Position numbers and translations under genes: made by a program. The notes under the pieces were generated by a model. The model made no database searches. It saw only the letters and a list, made by a program, of their open reading frames with translations, and was not told the origin of the DNA. This document shows, piece after piece, positions 1-7,094 of a stretch of 9,883 nt of DNA. Within the stretch, counting starts at the first letter, position 1, and every line of letters starts with the position of its first letter. Source of the stretch: JAXDBV01 sp034678415 (GTDB lineage Bacteria; Bacteroidota; Bacteroidia; Bacteroidales; VadinHA17); NCBI GenBank assembly GCA_034678415.1, contig JAXDBV010000286.1:1-9883 (forward strand). Reading direction: 5' to 3'.

Positions 1-25
1 TATTTTATTATAACATATTCTTCTG

Positions 26-45
26 AAGGTTTCACGTGGAACCTT
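26..45. promoter_or_regulatory. parS-like centromere site (candidate ParB-binding palindrome)
   Basis: The 20-bp element is centred on CACGTG (33-38) and is a palindrome with one mismatched pair (T32/G39). Its 16-bp core at 28-43 is GGTTTCACGTGGAACC. The widely conserved bacterial parS consensus is TGTTNCACGTGNAACA, so the inner 14 bases fit and only the outermost base on each side differs, symmetrically. ParB binds such sites near the replication origin for chromosome segregation. The alternative is a transcription terminator of a gene to the left: in RNA the T-G pair becomes a wobble, and TTTT follows at 44-47. The exact parS core favours the first reading, but ParB binding is inferred. Confidence 0.55.
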
Positions 46-149
46 TTCCCTGTCATCATACTGTGTTAATACCTTAAAAACAGAGCAGGATAATTTTGGG
101 AGAGAAAGATGTAAATAACTGGAATACTGAATGATCAAAATGCTATTAC

Positions 150-157
150 TACTTTTG
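150..157 (+). promoter_or_regulatory. Bacteroidota-type -7 promoter element for uvrC
   Basis: TACTTTTG matches the Bacteroidota primary-sigma -7 consensus TAnnTTTG exactly. It lies 24 bases before the uvrC ATG, which would give a short leader of roughly 15-20 nt. I see no convincing TTTG -33 element 17-23 bp upstream, so the promoter call rests on the -7 box and its position. Confidence 0.5.
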
Positions 158-181
158 TATTGATTTCCTTCAATTGCACTC

Positions 182-1990
182 ATGCTAACGAAAGATTATA
201 TAAAAGCCACACTGTCTTCACTGCCGGGCAAACCAGGAGTATATCAGTTTATTGATGGTTCGGGTTCAATCCTCTATGTGGGAAAGGCCAAGAACCTGAA
301 AAAACGGATTGCATCTTACTTCCATAAAAAAAGCGACCGAAAAACATCGGTGATGATAAATAAAACCATGGAGATAAAACATTTTGTGACAGAAACGGAA
401 TCTGATGCCCTTCTCCTGGAAAACAACCTGGTAAAAAAACATCAACCACGGTACAATATACTGTTGAAAGACGATAAAACATTTCCATGGATTTGCATAA
501 AAAATGAACGTTTTCCCAGGGTGTTCCTGACAAGAAATATACTGCAAGATGGTTCAGAGTATTTCGGACCATACACTTCTGTTCATACAGTACGTACACT
601 TCTTGAGCTTATACGGCAGCTGTATCCTGTCAGGACATGCAATTATCTTCTTTCTCAGGAACTGATTGAAAGAAAGAAATACAAGGTGTGTCTGGAATAT
701 CACATTGGAAACTGCAAAGGACCCTGCGAAGGCTTTCAGGATGAGACGGATTATAACCAGTCGATATTGCAAATAAAACAAATCCTGAAGGGCAATATTC
801 AGGATGTTATAAGTTTCATAGGACAACGGATGGAGCAATCTGCCAGGGAATACCGTTTTGAGGAAGCAGGACTTTACAAACAGAAACAGGAAGCTCTGAA
901 AAGGTTCCAGAGCAAGTCTACCATCGTAAATACAGCAATTAAACATGTGGATGTATTTTCAATTGTCAGCGGTGAGAAACAGGCATTTGTCAACTTCATC
1001 AAGGTGATTAACGGAGCCATTATACAAACTCATTCAATAGAGCTAAGAAAAATGCTGAATGAAACAGATGAAGAATTGCTGATCACGGCTATCATTGACC
1101 TGAGAGAACGACTGGGAAGCCAGGCCGGTGAAGCACTAGTTCCATTCGCGCTGCAGTACAAACTGGAAGGTGTGAATTTCAGGGTTCCAAGGATCGGAGA
1201 CAAGAAAAAGCTGCTGGATCTCTCTGAAAGAAATGCAAGGTATTATCAGATGGAAAAGACACGGCAGGAGGAAGCACGTACTCGGGAAGAAAAGGCATCA
1301 AAGATTTTAAGAACAGTACAAAATGATTTGAATCTTAATAGTTTACCTGTACATATTGAATGTTTCGACAACTCCAATATACAGGGAAATTATCCTGTAT
1401 CAGCTTGTGTTGTGTTCAGGGGGGGCAAACCATTGAAAAAGGAATACCGGCAGTATAATATTAAAACTGTTTCAGGCCCGGATGATTACGCATCCATGGA
1501 GGAAGTGGTGTACCGGCGTTACAGGCGTATGATCGATGAAGGTCAGTCGCTTCCTCAGCTGATCATAATAGACGGAGGAAAAGGCCAGCTTAATGCCGCT
1601 CTTGGTAGTCTGGAACAGCTGGGCATCAGAACTAAAGTGGCCGTAATAGGCATTGCCAAGAGACTGGAAGAGATTTATCTTCCAGGTGATAAGGTACCGC
1701 TGTATCTTGATAAAAAATCGGTAACACTTAAGCTCATACAACAAATCCGTGATGAAGCACACCGCTTTGGGATCCGCTTTCACAGGCTGAAGCGAAGCAA
1801 CGATTTTGTCAGATCCGAATTGGATAAAATACAAGGGATTGGACCTGAAACTATTACAAAGCTGTATACTGCATTTAGTACTGTCAATGAAATAGCTGCT
1901 GCAGGTATTGACAAACTATCAAGTGTTATCGGACCGTCAAAGGCAATAAAAGTTTATGATTATTTTCATGACCAACATCCTGTGATATAG
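182..1990 (+). CDS. uvrC: Excinuclease ABC subunit C (UvrC)
   Basis: UvrC is the nuclease of bacterial nucleotide excision repair. Recruited by UvrB at a lesion, it cuts the damaged strand on both sides. The 602-residue protein has the normal length and domain order. An N-terminal GIY-YIG nuclease (about 13-95) shows GVY at 19-21, YVG at 32-34, R42 and E80, and makes the 3' cut. Four cysteines (C153, C170, C178, C182) match the conserved UvrC cluster reported to hold a 4Fe-4S centre. A UVR segment (about 203-240) binds UvrB. The RNase H-like nuclease for the 5' cut (about 388-535) keeps D396, D435, D464 and H527, equivalent to E. coli D399, D438, D466 and H538. A tandem helix-hairpin-helix closes the protein (about 545-597; GIGP at 552-555, VIGP at 582-585). 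The ATG start gives the expected N-terminus, with no Shine-Dalgarno but a -7 box 24 bases upstream. It converges with the prenyl synthase gene. Confidence 0.98.
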   Translation: MLTKDYIKATLSSLPGKPGVYQFIDGSGSILYVGKAKNLKKRIASYFHKKSDRKTSVMINKTMEIKHFVTETESDALLLENNLVKKHQPRYNILLKDDKTFPWICIKNERFPRVFLTRNILQDGSEYFGPYTSVHTVRTLLELIRQLYPVRTCNYLLSQELIERKKYKVCLEYHIGNCKGPCEGFQDETDYNQSILQIKQILKGNIQDVISFIGQRMEQSAREYRFEEAGLYKQKQEALKRFQSKSTIVNTAIKHVDVFSIVSGEKQAFVNFIKVINGAIIQTHSIELRKMLNETDEELLITAIIDLRERLGSQAGEALVPFALQYKLEGVNFRVPRIGDKKKLLDLSERNARYYQMEKTRQEEARTREEKASKILRTVQNDLNLNSLPVHIECFDNSNIQGNYPVSACVVFRGGKPLKKEYRQYNIKTVSGPDDYASMEEVVYRRYRRMIDEGQSLPQLIIIDGGKGQLNAALGSLEQLGIRTKVAVIGIAKRLEEIYLPGDKVPLYLDKKSVTLKLIQQIRDEAHRFGIRFHRLKRSNDFVRSELDKIQGIGPETITKLYTAFSTVNEIAAAGIDKLSSVIGPSKAIKVYDYFHDQHPVI

Positions 1991-2046
1991 CCAATTAAGT
2001 TGTCTATTCCATGCATCAATTCCCCGGGAACTGATCTGTTTCCTCG

Positions 2047-2067
2047 CTATCCTTTCCTTCTGGATAG
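2047..2067. repeat. Small hairpin between convergent uvrC and prenyl synthase genes
   Basis: CTATCC (2047-2052) and GGATAG (2062-2067) form a 6-bp stem around a 9-base pyrimidine-rich loop. It lies 57 bases past the uvrC stop, where a transcript end is expected, but no T-run follows it. A second imperfect stem lies at 2105-2113/2125-2132 (GAAAT-T-CCG with CGGATTTC, one bulged base), just beyond the end of the prenyl synthase gene. Either could help end transcription; neither is a standard intrinsic terminator. Confidence 0.25.
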
Positions 2068-2140
2068 TTACAATAAAGCATTAATATACTGATATATAGT
2101 ACCTGAAATTCCGCTAAGGTTATCCGGATTTCATGGTATT

Positions 2141-3115
2141 CTACATTTCTCTTTGTGTAGTATAAATAACAAGATCGGTGAGTGACTGCCTGACCGGGGT
2201 GGGCGGAAATGAAGATAAGACGTTTTGCGCACGGTTACGATATTCATTCATTTTTGCATAAGAATATTCCAGTCCACCATGGGCAAAAACAAATTCCATC
2301 ACCTTGTTTATCTCGTGCGACCGTAAATTATTCTGACGTATAATATGGAGGATGTTCTTTCTCTCGATATTGCCGCATACTGAAAGAGCCCTGATAAGAG
2401 GCAGTGTCATCTTTCTTTCCTGGATATCATTCCCCCGTGGTTTACCTATAACTCCATGAGGCTGAAAATCAAACAGGTCATCCCTTATCTGAAAGGCCAT
2501 GCCGACATTCTCTCCAAACGATTTCATTTTTTCGACCTCTTCAAGGCCGTTTCCTGCCGATTTGCAGCCGCATGCGGTACAGGCGGCAATAAGAGTGGCT
2601 GTCTTTTTCCGGATAATATCAAAATACTCTTCTTCGGTAATATCCAATTTACGGGATTTCTGTATCTGCATAATCTCTCCTTCGCTCATCTCCCTGACGG
2701 CTTCGGTCACAATTTCAAGAAGTTCATACTCCTTGTGATCAACAGAAAGGAGGAGTCCCTTGGCCAGGAAGTAATCTCCCACCAGAACGGAAATCTTTGA
2801 CTTCCAGATGGCATGGATGGAGAAAAAACCCCGGCGTTCATAGGAGTTGTCCACGACGTCATCATGTATGAGGGTGGCCGTATGCAGCAACTCGATAAGC
2901 GAGGCTGCAATATGGGTGGAATGGTTGATCTTTCCGTACAAACCTGCCGTGAGAAATACAAACATAGGTCGCATTAGCTTGCCTTTTCTCCTCAGCAGAT
3001 AGTTCGTGATAGTATTTAACAATGGGACCTTGTTTTCAAGAGTTTTACGGAAGAACCGTTCAAACTGAAGAATCTCTTCTCGGATGGGTGCTTTAATCGT
3101 TTCGATTGATGCCAT
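2141..3115 (-). CDS. ispB: Long-chain polyprenyl diphosphate synthase (octaprenyl/solanesyl type)
   Basis: This is a trans-prenyltransferase that extends farnesyl or geranylgeranyl diphosphate with isopentenyl diphosphate units. In Bacteroidota its product most likely becomes the menaquinone side chain. The 324 residues match the IspB family length. GKLMRP (45-50) holds the isopentenyl-diphosphate-binding residues. The first aspartate-rich motif is DDVVD (85-89), preceded by HTATLIH and followed by R94-R95. KT is at 171-172. The second aspartate-rich motif is RDDLFD (211-216), followed by the basic stretch K225-K235 ending in MTLPLI. Small residues just before the first DDxxD, as in E. coli IspB, suggest a long product, but exact chain length cannot be read from sequence; the symbol marks the family, not a proven C40 product. 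The start gives the expected N-terminus, without a Shine-Dalgarno. The gene is alone on its strand here and diverges from the ArsR-type gene. Confidence 0.93.
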   Translation of the reverse strand: MASIETIKAPIREEILQFERFFRKTLENKVPLLNTITNYLLRRKGKLMRPMFVFLTAGLYGKINHSTHIAASLIELLHTATLIHDDVVDNSYERRGFFSIHAIWKSKISVLVGDYFLAKGLLLSVDHKEYELLEIVTEAVREMSEGEIMQIQKSRKLDITEEEYFDIIRKKTATLIAACTACGCKSAGNGLEEVEKMKSFGENVGMAFQIRDDLFDFQPHGVIGKPRGNDIQERKMTLPLIRALSVCGNIERKNILHIIRQNNLRSHEINKVMEFVFAHGGLEYSYAKMNEYRNRAQNVLSSFPPTPVRQSLTDLVIYTTQREM

Positions 3116-3135
3116 GCATAGTAGCTGATTCCGGA

Positions 3136-3143
3136 TAAAGGTA
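3136..3143 (-). promoter_or_regulatory. Possible -7 element for the prenyl synthase gene
   Basis: On the minus strand this reads TACCTTTA, seven of eight positions of TAnnTTTG (final A instead of G). It ends 20 bases before the prenyl synthase ATG. No -33 TTTG is visible. The 14-bp palindrome at 3149-3162 starts only five bases upstream, so a protein bound there would overlap this promoter. Confidence 0.3.
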
Positions 3144-3148
3144 ACGAA

Positions 3149-3162
3149 AATAACCGGTTATT
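3149..3162. promoter_or_regulatory. Perfect 14-bp palindrome in divergent spacer (candidate operator)
   Basis: AATAACCGGTTATT is perfectly self-complementary. The half-sequence TAACCG (3151-3156) is repeated in the same orientation at 3167-3172, 16 bp further on. The element lies between the divergent prenyl synthase and ArsR-type genes, close to the weak -7 box of the former. Palindromes of this kind are typical sites for dimeric helix-turn-helix repressors, and the neighbouring ArsR-type protein is one candidate binder. Binding is inferred. Confidence 0.4.
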
Positions 3163-3275
3163 CTATTAACCGTTGTCCTGATGAATTGTTCATTGACCAA
3201 ACTTTTACTGAAATTGAGGATTGGATTATTTTGAGAAGAATGTGTTTTTTCAGTTTTTTATTAATCATATAGTTA

Positions 3276-3283
3276 TATATTTG
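3276..3283 (+). promoter_or_regulatory. Bacteroidota-type -7 promoter element for the ArsR-type gene
   Basis: TATATTTG matches TAnnTTTG exactly and ends 34 bases before the ATG at 3318. Only a T-rich tract (3245-3259) lies where a -33 element would be expected. It is over 110 bp from the 3149-3162 palindrome, so simple occlusion of this promoter by a protein bound there is unlikely. Confidence 0.5.
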
Positions 3284-3317
3284 TATTTATAGCACTATTA
3301 ACACAATTTCATTGCGA

Positions 3318-3620
3318 ATGAAAATCAAAGACCTTACCGCCGATCAGCTTGAAAAAGCATCCAACATGTTAAAGGCAATAGCCCATCCTATGCGCATCGC
3401 CATACTCTCATACCTGGAGGAAGGCAATAAACTGACCGTTACAGAAATACATGAATTGCTGAACATTGAACAATCCACCACCTCCCATCACCTGGGGATT
3501 TTAAAAGATAAGGGAGTACTGGCTTCTAAAAGGGAAGGCAAAAACACGTATTATTATCTGAAGGATAATCATCTCAGCCAGATCATCGAATGTGTAAGTA
3601 AATGCACCATGATCAAGTAG
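3318..3620 (+). CDS. ArsR/SmtB-family winged-helix transcriptional repressor
   Basis: A small dimeric DNA-binding repressor of 100 residues. The ArsR fold shows AIAHPMRIAIL (20-30), a helix-turn-helix around 39-66 with recognition segment QSTTSHHLGILKDKG, and a beta-wing (KREGKNTYYYL, 71-81). The classical ELCVCDL-type metal site of ArsR/SmtB is absent; the matching region is LTVTEIHELL without cysteine. The only cysteines are C92 and C96 near the C-terminus, which might sense thiols, sulfur species or a metal, but this is speculation. I chose the ATG at 3318 over an in-frame TTG at 3312 because TTG would add only two residues with no ribosome site. The gene diverges from the prenyl synthase and lies 203 bp before queD, which has its own -7 box. 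The target regulon is unknown; the adjacent palindrome is a candidate site. Confidence 0.9.
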   Translation: MKIKDLTADQLEKASNMLKAIAHPMRIAILSYLEEGNKLTVTEIHELLNIEQSTTSHHLGILKDKGVLASKREGKNTYYYLKDNHLSQIIECVSKCTMIK

Positions 3621-3632
3621 TACATGATGATA

Positions 3633-3670
3633 TACAGGGAATTCTCCGATGGGCCGATCCGATCCCTGTA
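3633..3670. repeat. 8-bp inverted repeat after the ArsR-type gene
   Basis: TACAGGGA (3633-3640) and TCCCTGTA (3663-3670) are perfect inverted copies separated by 22 bases that contain the pentamer CCGAT twice. The first arm begins 12 bases after the ArsR-type stop. As RNA it would form an 8-bp stem with a large loop and no T-run behind it, so it is at best an unusual terminator. As DNA, arm centres are 30 bp apart (about three helical turns), which would suit a dimeric or looping regulator. Confidence 0.35.
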
Positions 3671-3723
3671 GCCGGTGTCTTAAATACCTTGCAGATAGAA
3701 TAGACTGAGCCGCAGATGGGCTT

Positions 3724-3739
3724 CCGGAAATCATTCCGG
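3724..3739. repeat. Short inverted repeat upstream of queD
   Basis: CCGGAA (3724-3729) and TTCCGG (3734-3739) are separated by ATCA. It lies 46 bases before the queD -7 box. It could be an operator or a weak RNA hairpin at the end of the ArsR-type transcript; no T-run follows. I see no preQ1-riboswitch-like arrangement in the short queD leader. Confidence 0.25.
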
Positions 3740-3784
3740 TAAGATGTTAGTATATACTCTCATTCACAAAAAGAAACAACGGGC

Positions 3785-3792
3785 TATATTTG
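3785..3792 (+). promoter_or_regulatory. Bacteroidota-type -7 promoter element for queD-polA
   Basis: TATATTTG is an exact TAnnTTTG match ending 31 bases before the queD ATG. It is the same octamer as the element before the ArsR-type gene. No TTTG is seen at -33. It probably drives both queD and polA, since only 16 bp separates the two genes. Confidence 0.5.
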
Positions 3793-3823
3793 TTGTGCAA
3801 ACAATGCGGTAATAACGATTTCA

Positions 3824-4273
3824 ATGAGTACAATACGGTTAACGCGGCAGTTTACATTTGAAATGGCTCATGCGCTGTGGAACTACGATGGGCCCTGCAG
3901 GAATATACACGGGCATTCATACCGTCTCTATGTTACGGTTACAGGATCTCCCGAGGCGAACCCCCAATCCGTTAAACTGGGTATGTTGATCGATTTTAGC
4001 GACCTGAAAAGGATTGTGAATGAGAGCATTACAGATGTTTTTGACCATGCGGTGGTGGTGAACCGCCTGGCTCCTGCTGATTTCCGGCATCAGGTAGATC
4101 AGATGTTTGAGAAATACATCATGGTGGATTACCAGCCTACCTGTGAAAACCTGGTATGTGATTTTGCTTCCCGCTTAAAATACGCATTACCGGACCATGT
4201 AAAGCTGCATCATCTGCGCCTTGACGAAACAGCTACCTCCTGCGCCGAGTGGTTTGCCGATGATAATCCCTGA
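3824..4273 (+). CDS. queD: 6-carboxy-5,6,7,8-tetrahydropterin synthase (QueD/PTPS family)
   Basis: QueD converts 7,8-dihydroneopterin triphosphate to 6-carboxytetrahydropterin, the second step towards preQ0 and queuosine in tRNA. The 149-residue protein shows the family's zinc ligands H16 (FEMAH), H29 and H31 (IHGH). The catalytic cysteine C25 sits in a CxxxHGH arrangement typical of the QueD subgroup. D74-H75 (FDHAVVVN) supply the rest of the catalytic triad. E108 (PTCENL) and E135 (LDETATSCAEW) are the conserved pterin-side acidic residues. The start gives the standard N-terminus and lacks a Shine-Dalgarno. polA follows after 16 bp on the same strand, suggesting one transcript, though the two functions are unrelated. 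No other queuosine gene is in the window. A closely related 6-pyruvoyl-tetrahydropterin synthase is the alternative name; the CxxxHGH spacing favours QueD. Confidence 0.93.
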   Translation: MSTIRLTRQFTFEMAHALWNYDGPCRNIHGHSYRLYVTVTGSPEANPQSVKLGMLIDFSDLKRIVNESITDVFDHAVVVNRLAPADFRHQVDQMFEKYIMVDYQPTCENLVCDFASRLKYALPDHVKLHHLRLDETATSCAEWFADDNP

Positions 4274-4274
4274 T

Positions 4275-4281
4275 GAGGAGG
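4275..4281 (+). promoter_or_regulatory. Strong Shine-Dalgarno sequence setting the polA start
   Basis: GAGGAGG lies eight bases before the ATG at 4290 and just after the queD stop. It supports ATG 4290 over the in-frame TTG at 4221 and ATG at 4260, both of which lie inside queD. It is the only clear Shine-Dalgarno before a gene in this window. Confidence 0.7.
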
Positions 4282-4289
4282 CTATTTCT

Positions 4290-7085
4290 ATGAACAAGAA
4301 TACAAACAACCGACTTTTCCTGCTCGATGCCTATGCATTGATTTTCCGTGCATATTATGCGTTTATCAGGAATCCTGTTTTTAACTCAAAGGGACAGAAC
4401 ACATCAGCCATCTTTGGTTTTATCGCTACCCTTGAAGACCTTTTGAACAGGGAAAATCCAACTCACCTGGCTGTTGTCTTTGATCCGCCAGGAGGTTCAT
4501 TCCGTAACAAACTATACCCCGAATACAAAGCCAACAGGGAAGAGACACCGGAAGAGATAATAAAGGCAGTGCCTTACATAAAAAAAATCATTGAGGCTTA
4601 CCGGATACCCATCATTGAAATTCCGCAATTCGAGGCGGATGATGTGATAGGTACACTCGCTATAAAAGCTAGGGAAAGGGGTTTTATTACCTATATGATG
4701 ACTCCGGATAAAGACTTTGCCCAGCTGGTATCCGAAAATATATATATGTATAAACCTGCTCGCAGTGGCAATGAACCTGAAATATGGGGAGTGAACGAGG
4801 TAAGAAACAATTTCGGGATTGAACAGCCTGAGCAGGTTAAAGACATCCTGGCCCTCTGGGGTGACGCCTCCGACAATATCCCGGGATGCCCGGGTATCGG
4901 AGAAGTTACCTCCAGGAAACTGATCCGCGAGTTCAAATCCATTGACGGTGTGTTTGAAAATGTTTCCTCCCTGAAGGGAAAACAACGGGAAAGCATCGAA
5001 CAATCAATGGAAACGATCAGGCTATCAAAAATACTGGCCACGATCAGAACCGATGTGCCGGTGGATATTGAACCGGATAAGCTGAAGATGGATCCTCCCG
5101 ACTGGGAGACATTGAAGGCATTATTCGATGAGCTGGAATTTAAAACGATGACTGCCCGTGTGTTGACCCGCGTTAATAAACAGACACCATCCCCCCTGTC
5201 GGACCCGGATGTTTCCTCGGAGAAACTAACGGTGACTGAACCTGCCCTCTTCAAGGTCGAGGAAAGGCTCGCAAACATAACAACATCGACGCATCATTAC
5301 CGGATGACTGGGGATGTCAAATCGCTCAACTCCCTGGCTGATAAACTGAACCATCTTGACAGCTTTGCCTTTGATACCGAGACAACCGATATTGATACCC
5401 GCAAGGCCGAACTGGTGTGTATTACTATTTCTTTCAATCCGTCGGAAGCCTTTTTTATCCCTGTGCCTCCTTCCCACGCTGAAGCTGTCAGCTGGCTTGC
5501 ACCGTTGAAAATGGCGTTTGAGAATCAGAAGGTCAGAAAGATTGGACAGAACATGAAATTTGATATCCTGATGCTTGAAAAATATGGCATCCGCGTAGAA
5601 GGGCCTCTGTTCGACACCATGATTGCCCATTACCTTATTCAGCCTGAGTTAAGACATAATCTTGATTTCCTTGCTGAAACATACCTCAGGTATCGCATGA
5701 TACCCATTGAAGAACTGATTGGGGAAAATGGAAAAAATCAGAAAACCATGCGTGATGTGGATCAGGAAAAAGTGCTGGTCTATGCCTGTGAAGATGCCGA
5801 CATCTCCCTGAGGTTATCAGGTATTTTAAGAGATGAACTGGAAAAATACGGTATGACAGGGTTGGCCAATGAGGTTGAAATGCCGTTGATCAGGGTTTTA
5901 TGCGATATGGAAATGGCCGGAGTCAAAATAAATACCGATATTCTTGAACAATATGCGTGGGTGCTGAAAGAGGAGATCCGTGTGAAAGAACAGGCTATCT
6001 ACCGCATGGCCGGAATGGAATTTAATATCTCTTCTCCAAAACAGCTGGGTCAGGTGTTGTTTGAGAAGCTCGGGGTGGTAAGTACTGCTGCAAAAACGAA
6101 AACAGGACAGTATTCAACAAGTGAGGATGTGCTGGCCGATCTTATTGACAAGCATGAGATAATACCGGAGATCATTGAACACCGGTCATTGACAAAACTG
6201 CTTTCAACCTATGTTGCTACCTTGCCCCGGTTGATAGACCGGAACACAAAGCGCATACATACTTCATTCAACCAGGCGGTTACAGCAACCGGCAGGCTGA
6301 GTTCTAATAATCCCAACCTGCAGAATATACCTATACGGGAGGAGCGTGGCAGGGAGATACGGAAGGCATTTGTCCCGACTGGTGACAACCATATTCTGTT
6401 ATCCGCCGATTATTCGCAGATAGAACTAAGGATTATGGCTCATATGAGTGGTGATAAGGAGATGATTGCAGCCTTCAGGAATAACGAAGATATTCATACA
6501 GCCACCGCCTCAAAAATATTCGGTGTGGACGCTAAGGAAGTATCCAGGGGAATGAGGTCTAAGGCCAAAACAGCTAATTTCGGGATCATCTATGGTATTT
6601 CCGCCTTTGGTCTCGCCCAGCGGCTTAAACTGTCGAGACAGGAGGCGAAAGAACTGATTGACGGGTACTTCAGAACCTATCCTGCCGTAAAAGCATACAT
6701 GGACCAGTGCATTGCAACAGCCAGGCAGAAGGGTTACGTTGAAACGATCCTCGGCCGAAGACGATATCTCCCAAATATCAACTCAAGAAATGCTGTTGAA
6801 CGTGGATTTGCCGAGCGGAATGCTATTAATGCCCCGATCCAGGGCTCTGCCGCCGACATCATCAAAATTGCCATGGTGAATATTCACAGGAAACTGACGG
6901 AAAGCAGGCTGAATGCAAAAATGATTCTGCAGGTACATGATGAACTGGTTTTTGAGGTCCACGAAAAAGAACTGGACCAGGTTAAGACCCTGGTCATAAA
7001 TGAGATGCAAACGGCTGTCTCATTACGTGTTCCACTGGTGGCTGAAGCCGGTACTGGCAAAAACTGGCTCGATGCTCACTTCTGA
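4290..7085 (+). CDS. polA: DNA polymerase I
   Basis: Pol I removes RNA primers, fills gaps during lagging-strand synthesis and completes excision repair. The 931-residue protein has all three domains with active residues present. The 5' nuclease (about 7-290) shows D13, D65, D117-D118, D140, D142, D192 and D195, with a helix-hairpin-helix at IPGCPGIG (197-204). The 3'-5' proofreading domain (about 340-520) keeps D362, E364, D425, Y498 and D502, so it should be active, unlike the degenerate domain of Taq-type enzymes. The polymerase domain has motif A (D707 in SADYSQIELR), the O-helix (R756, K760, F764, Y768) and motif C (D884-E885 in QVHDELVF). Phe at 764 is the E. coli-like residue that disfavours dideoxynucleotides. 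The start is fixed by the Shine-Dalgarno and a good N-terminus (LFLLDAYALIFRAYYAF). It follows queD by 16 bp and converges with the protease gene. Confidence 0.98.
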   Translation: MNKNTNNRLFLLDAYALIFRAYYAFIRNPVFNSKGQNTSAIFGFIATLEDLLNRENPTHLAVVFDPPGGSFRNKLYPEYKANREETPEEIIKAVPYIKKIIEAYRIPIIEIPQFEADDVIGTLAIKARERGFITYMMTPDKDFAQLVSENIYMYKPARSGNEPEIWGVNEVRNNFGIEQPEQVKDILALWGDASDNIPGCPGIGEVTSRKLIREFKSIDGVFENVSSLKGKQRESIEQSMETIRLSKILATIRTDVPVDIEPDKLKMDPPDWETLKALFDELEFKTMTARVLTRVNKQTPSPLSDPDVSSEKLTVTEPALFKVEERLANITTSTHHYRMTGDVKSLNSLADKLNHLDSFAFDTETTDIDTRKAELVCITISFNPSEAFFIPVPPSHAEAVSWLAPLKMAFENQKVRKIGQNMKFDILMLEKYGIRVEGPLFDTMIAHYLIQPELRHNLDFLAETYLRYRMIPIEELIGENGKNQKTMRDVDQEKVLVYACEDADISLRLSGILRDELEKYGMTGLANEVEMPLIRVLCDMEMAGVKINTDILEQYAWVLKEEIRVKEQAIYRMAGMEFNISSPKQLGQVLFEKLGVVSTAAKTKTGQYSTSEDVLADLIDKHEIIPEIIEHRSLTKLLSTYVATLPRLIDRNTKRIHTSFNQAVTATGRLSSNNPNLQNIPIREERGREIRKAFVPTGDNHILLSADYSQIELRIMAHMSGDKEMIAAFRNNEDIHTATASKIFGVDAKEVSRGMRSKAKTANFGIIYGISAFGLAQRLKLSRQEAKELIDGYFRTYPAVKAYMDQCIATARQKGYVETILGRRRYLPNINSRNAVERGFAERNAINAPIQGSAADIIKIAMVNIHRKLTESRLNAKMILQVHDELVFEVHEKELDQVKTLVINEMQTAVSLRVPLVAEAGTGKNWLDAHF

Positions 7086-7094
7086 TTATCAGAA
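7080..7094. repeat. Inverted repeat across the polA stop codon
   Basis: TTCTGAT (7080-7086) and ATCAGAA (7088-7094) are perfect inverted copies around one base, T7087. The element includes the polA TGA stop at 7083-7085. The loop is too small for a stable RNA hairpin at full arm length, and no T-run follows directly. The rest of the 165-bp spacer up to the protease gene has a T6 run at 7123-7128 without a clear stem, so no confident terminator is visible. Confidence 0.25.

Noticed and set aside
1..181. Replication origin next to the parS-like site
   Set aside because: I see no DnaA boxes (TTATNCACA-type) or iteron cluster in this stretch; parS sites can lie many kilobases from the origin.
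3793..3823. preQ1 riboswitch in the queD leader
   Set aside because: The predicted leader is only about 25-30 nt and shows no stem followed by an A-rich tail of the preQ1 class.
4221..4289. Longer polA start at TTG 4221 (or ATG 4260)
   Set aside because: Both lie inside queD and add residues not typical of Pol I; the GAGGAGG eight bases before ATG 4290 and the normal N-terminus there decide the start.
4691..5278. 195-codon open frame antisense to polA, and other long antisense frames in uvrC, polA and the protease gene
   Set aside because: They overlap strongly supported genes and have no family motifs; they are antisense shadows.
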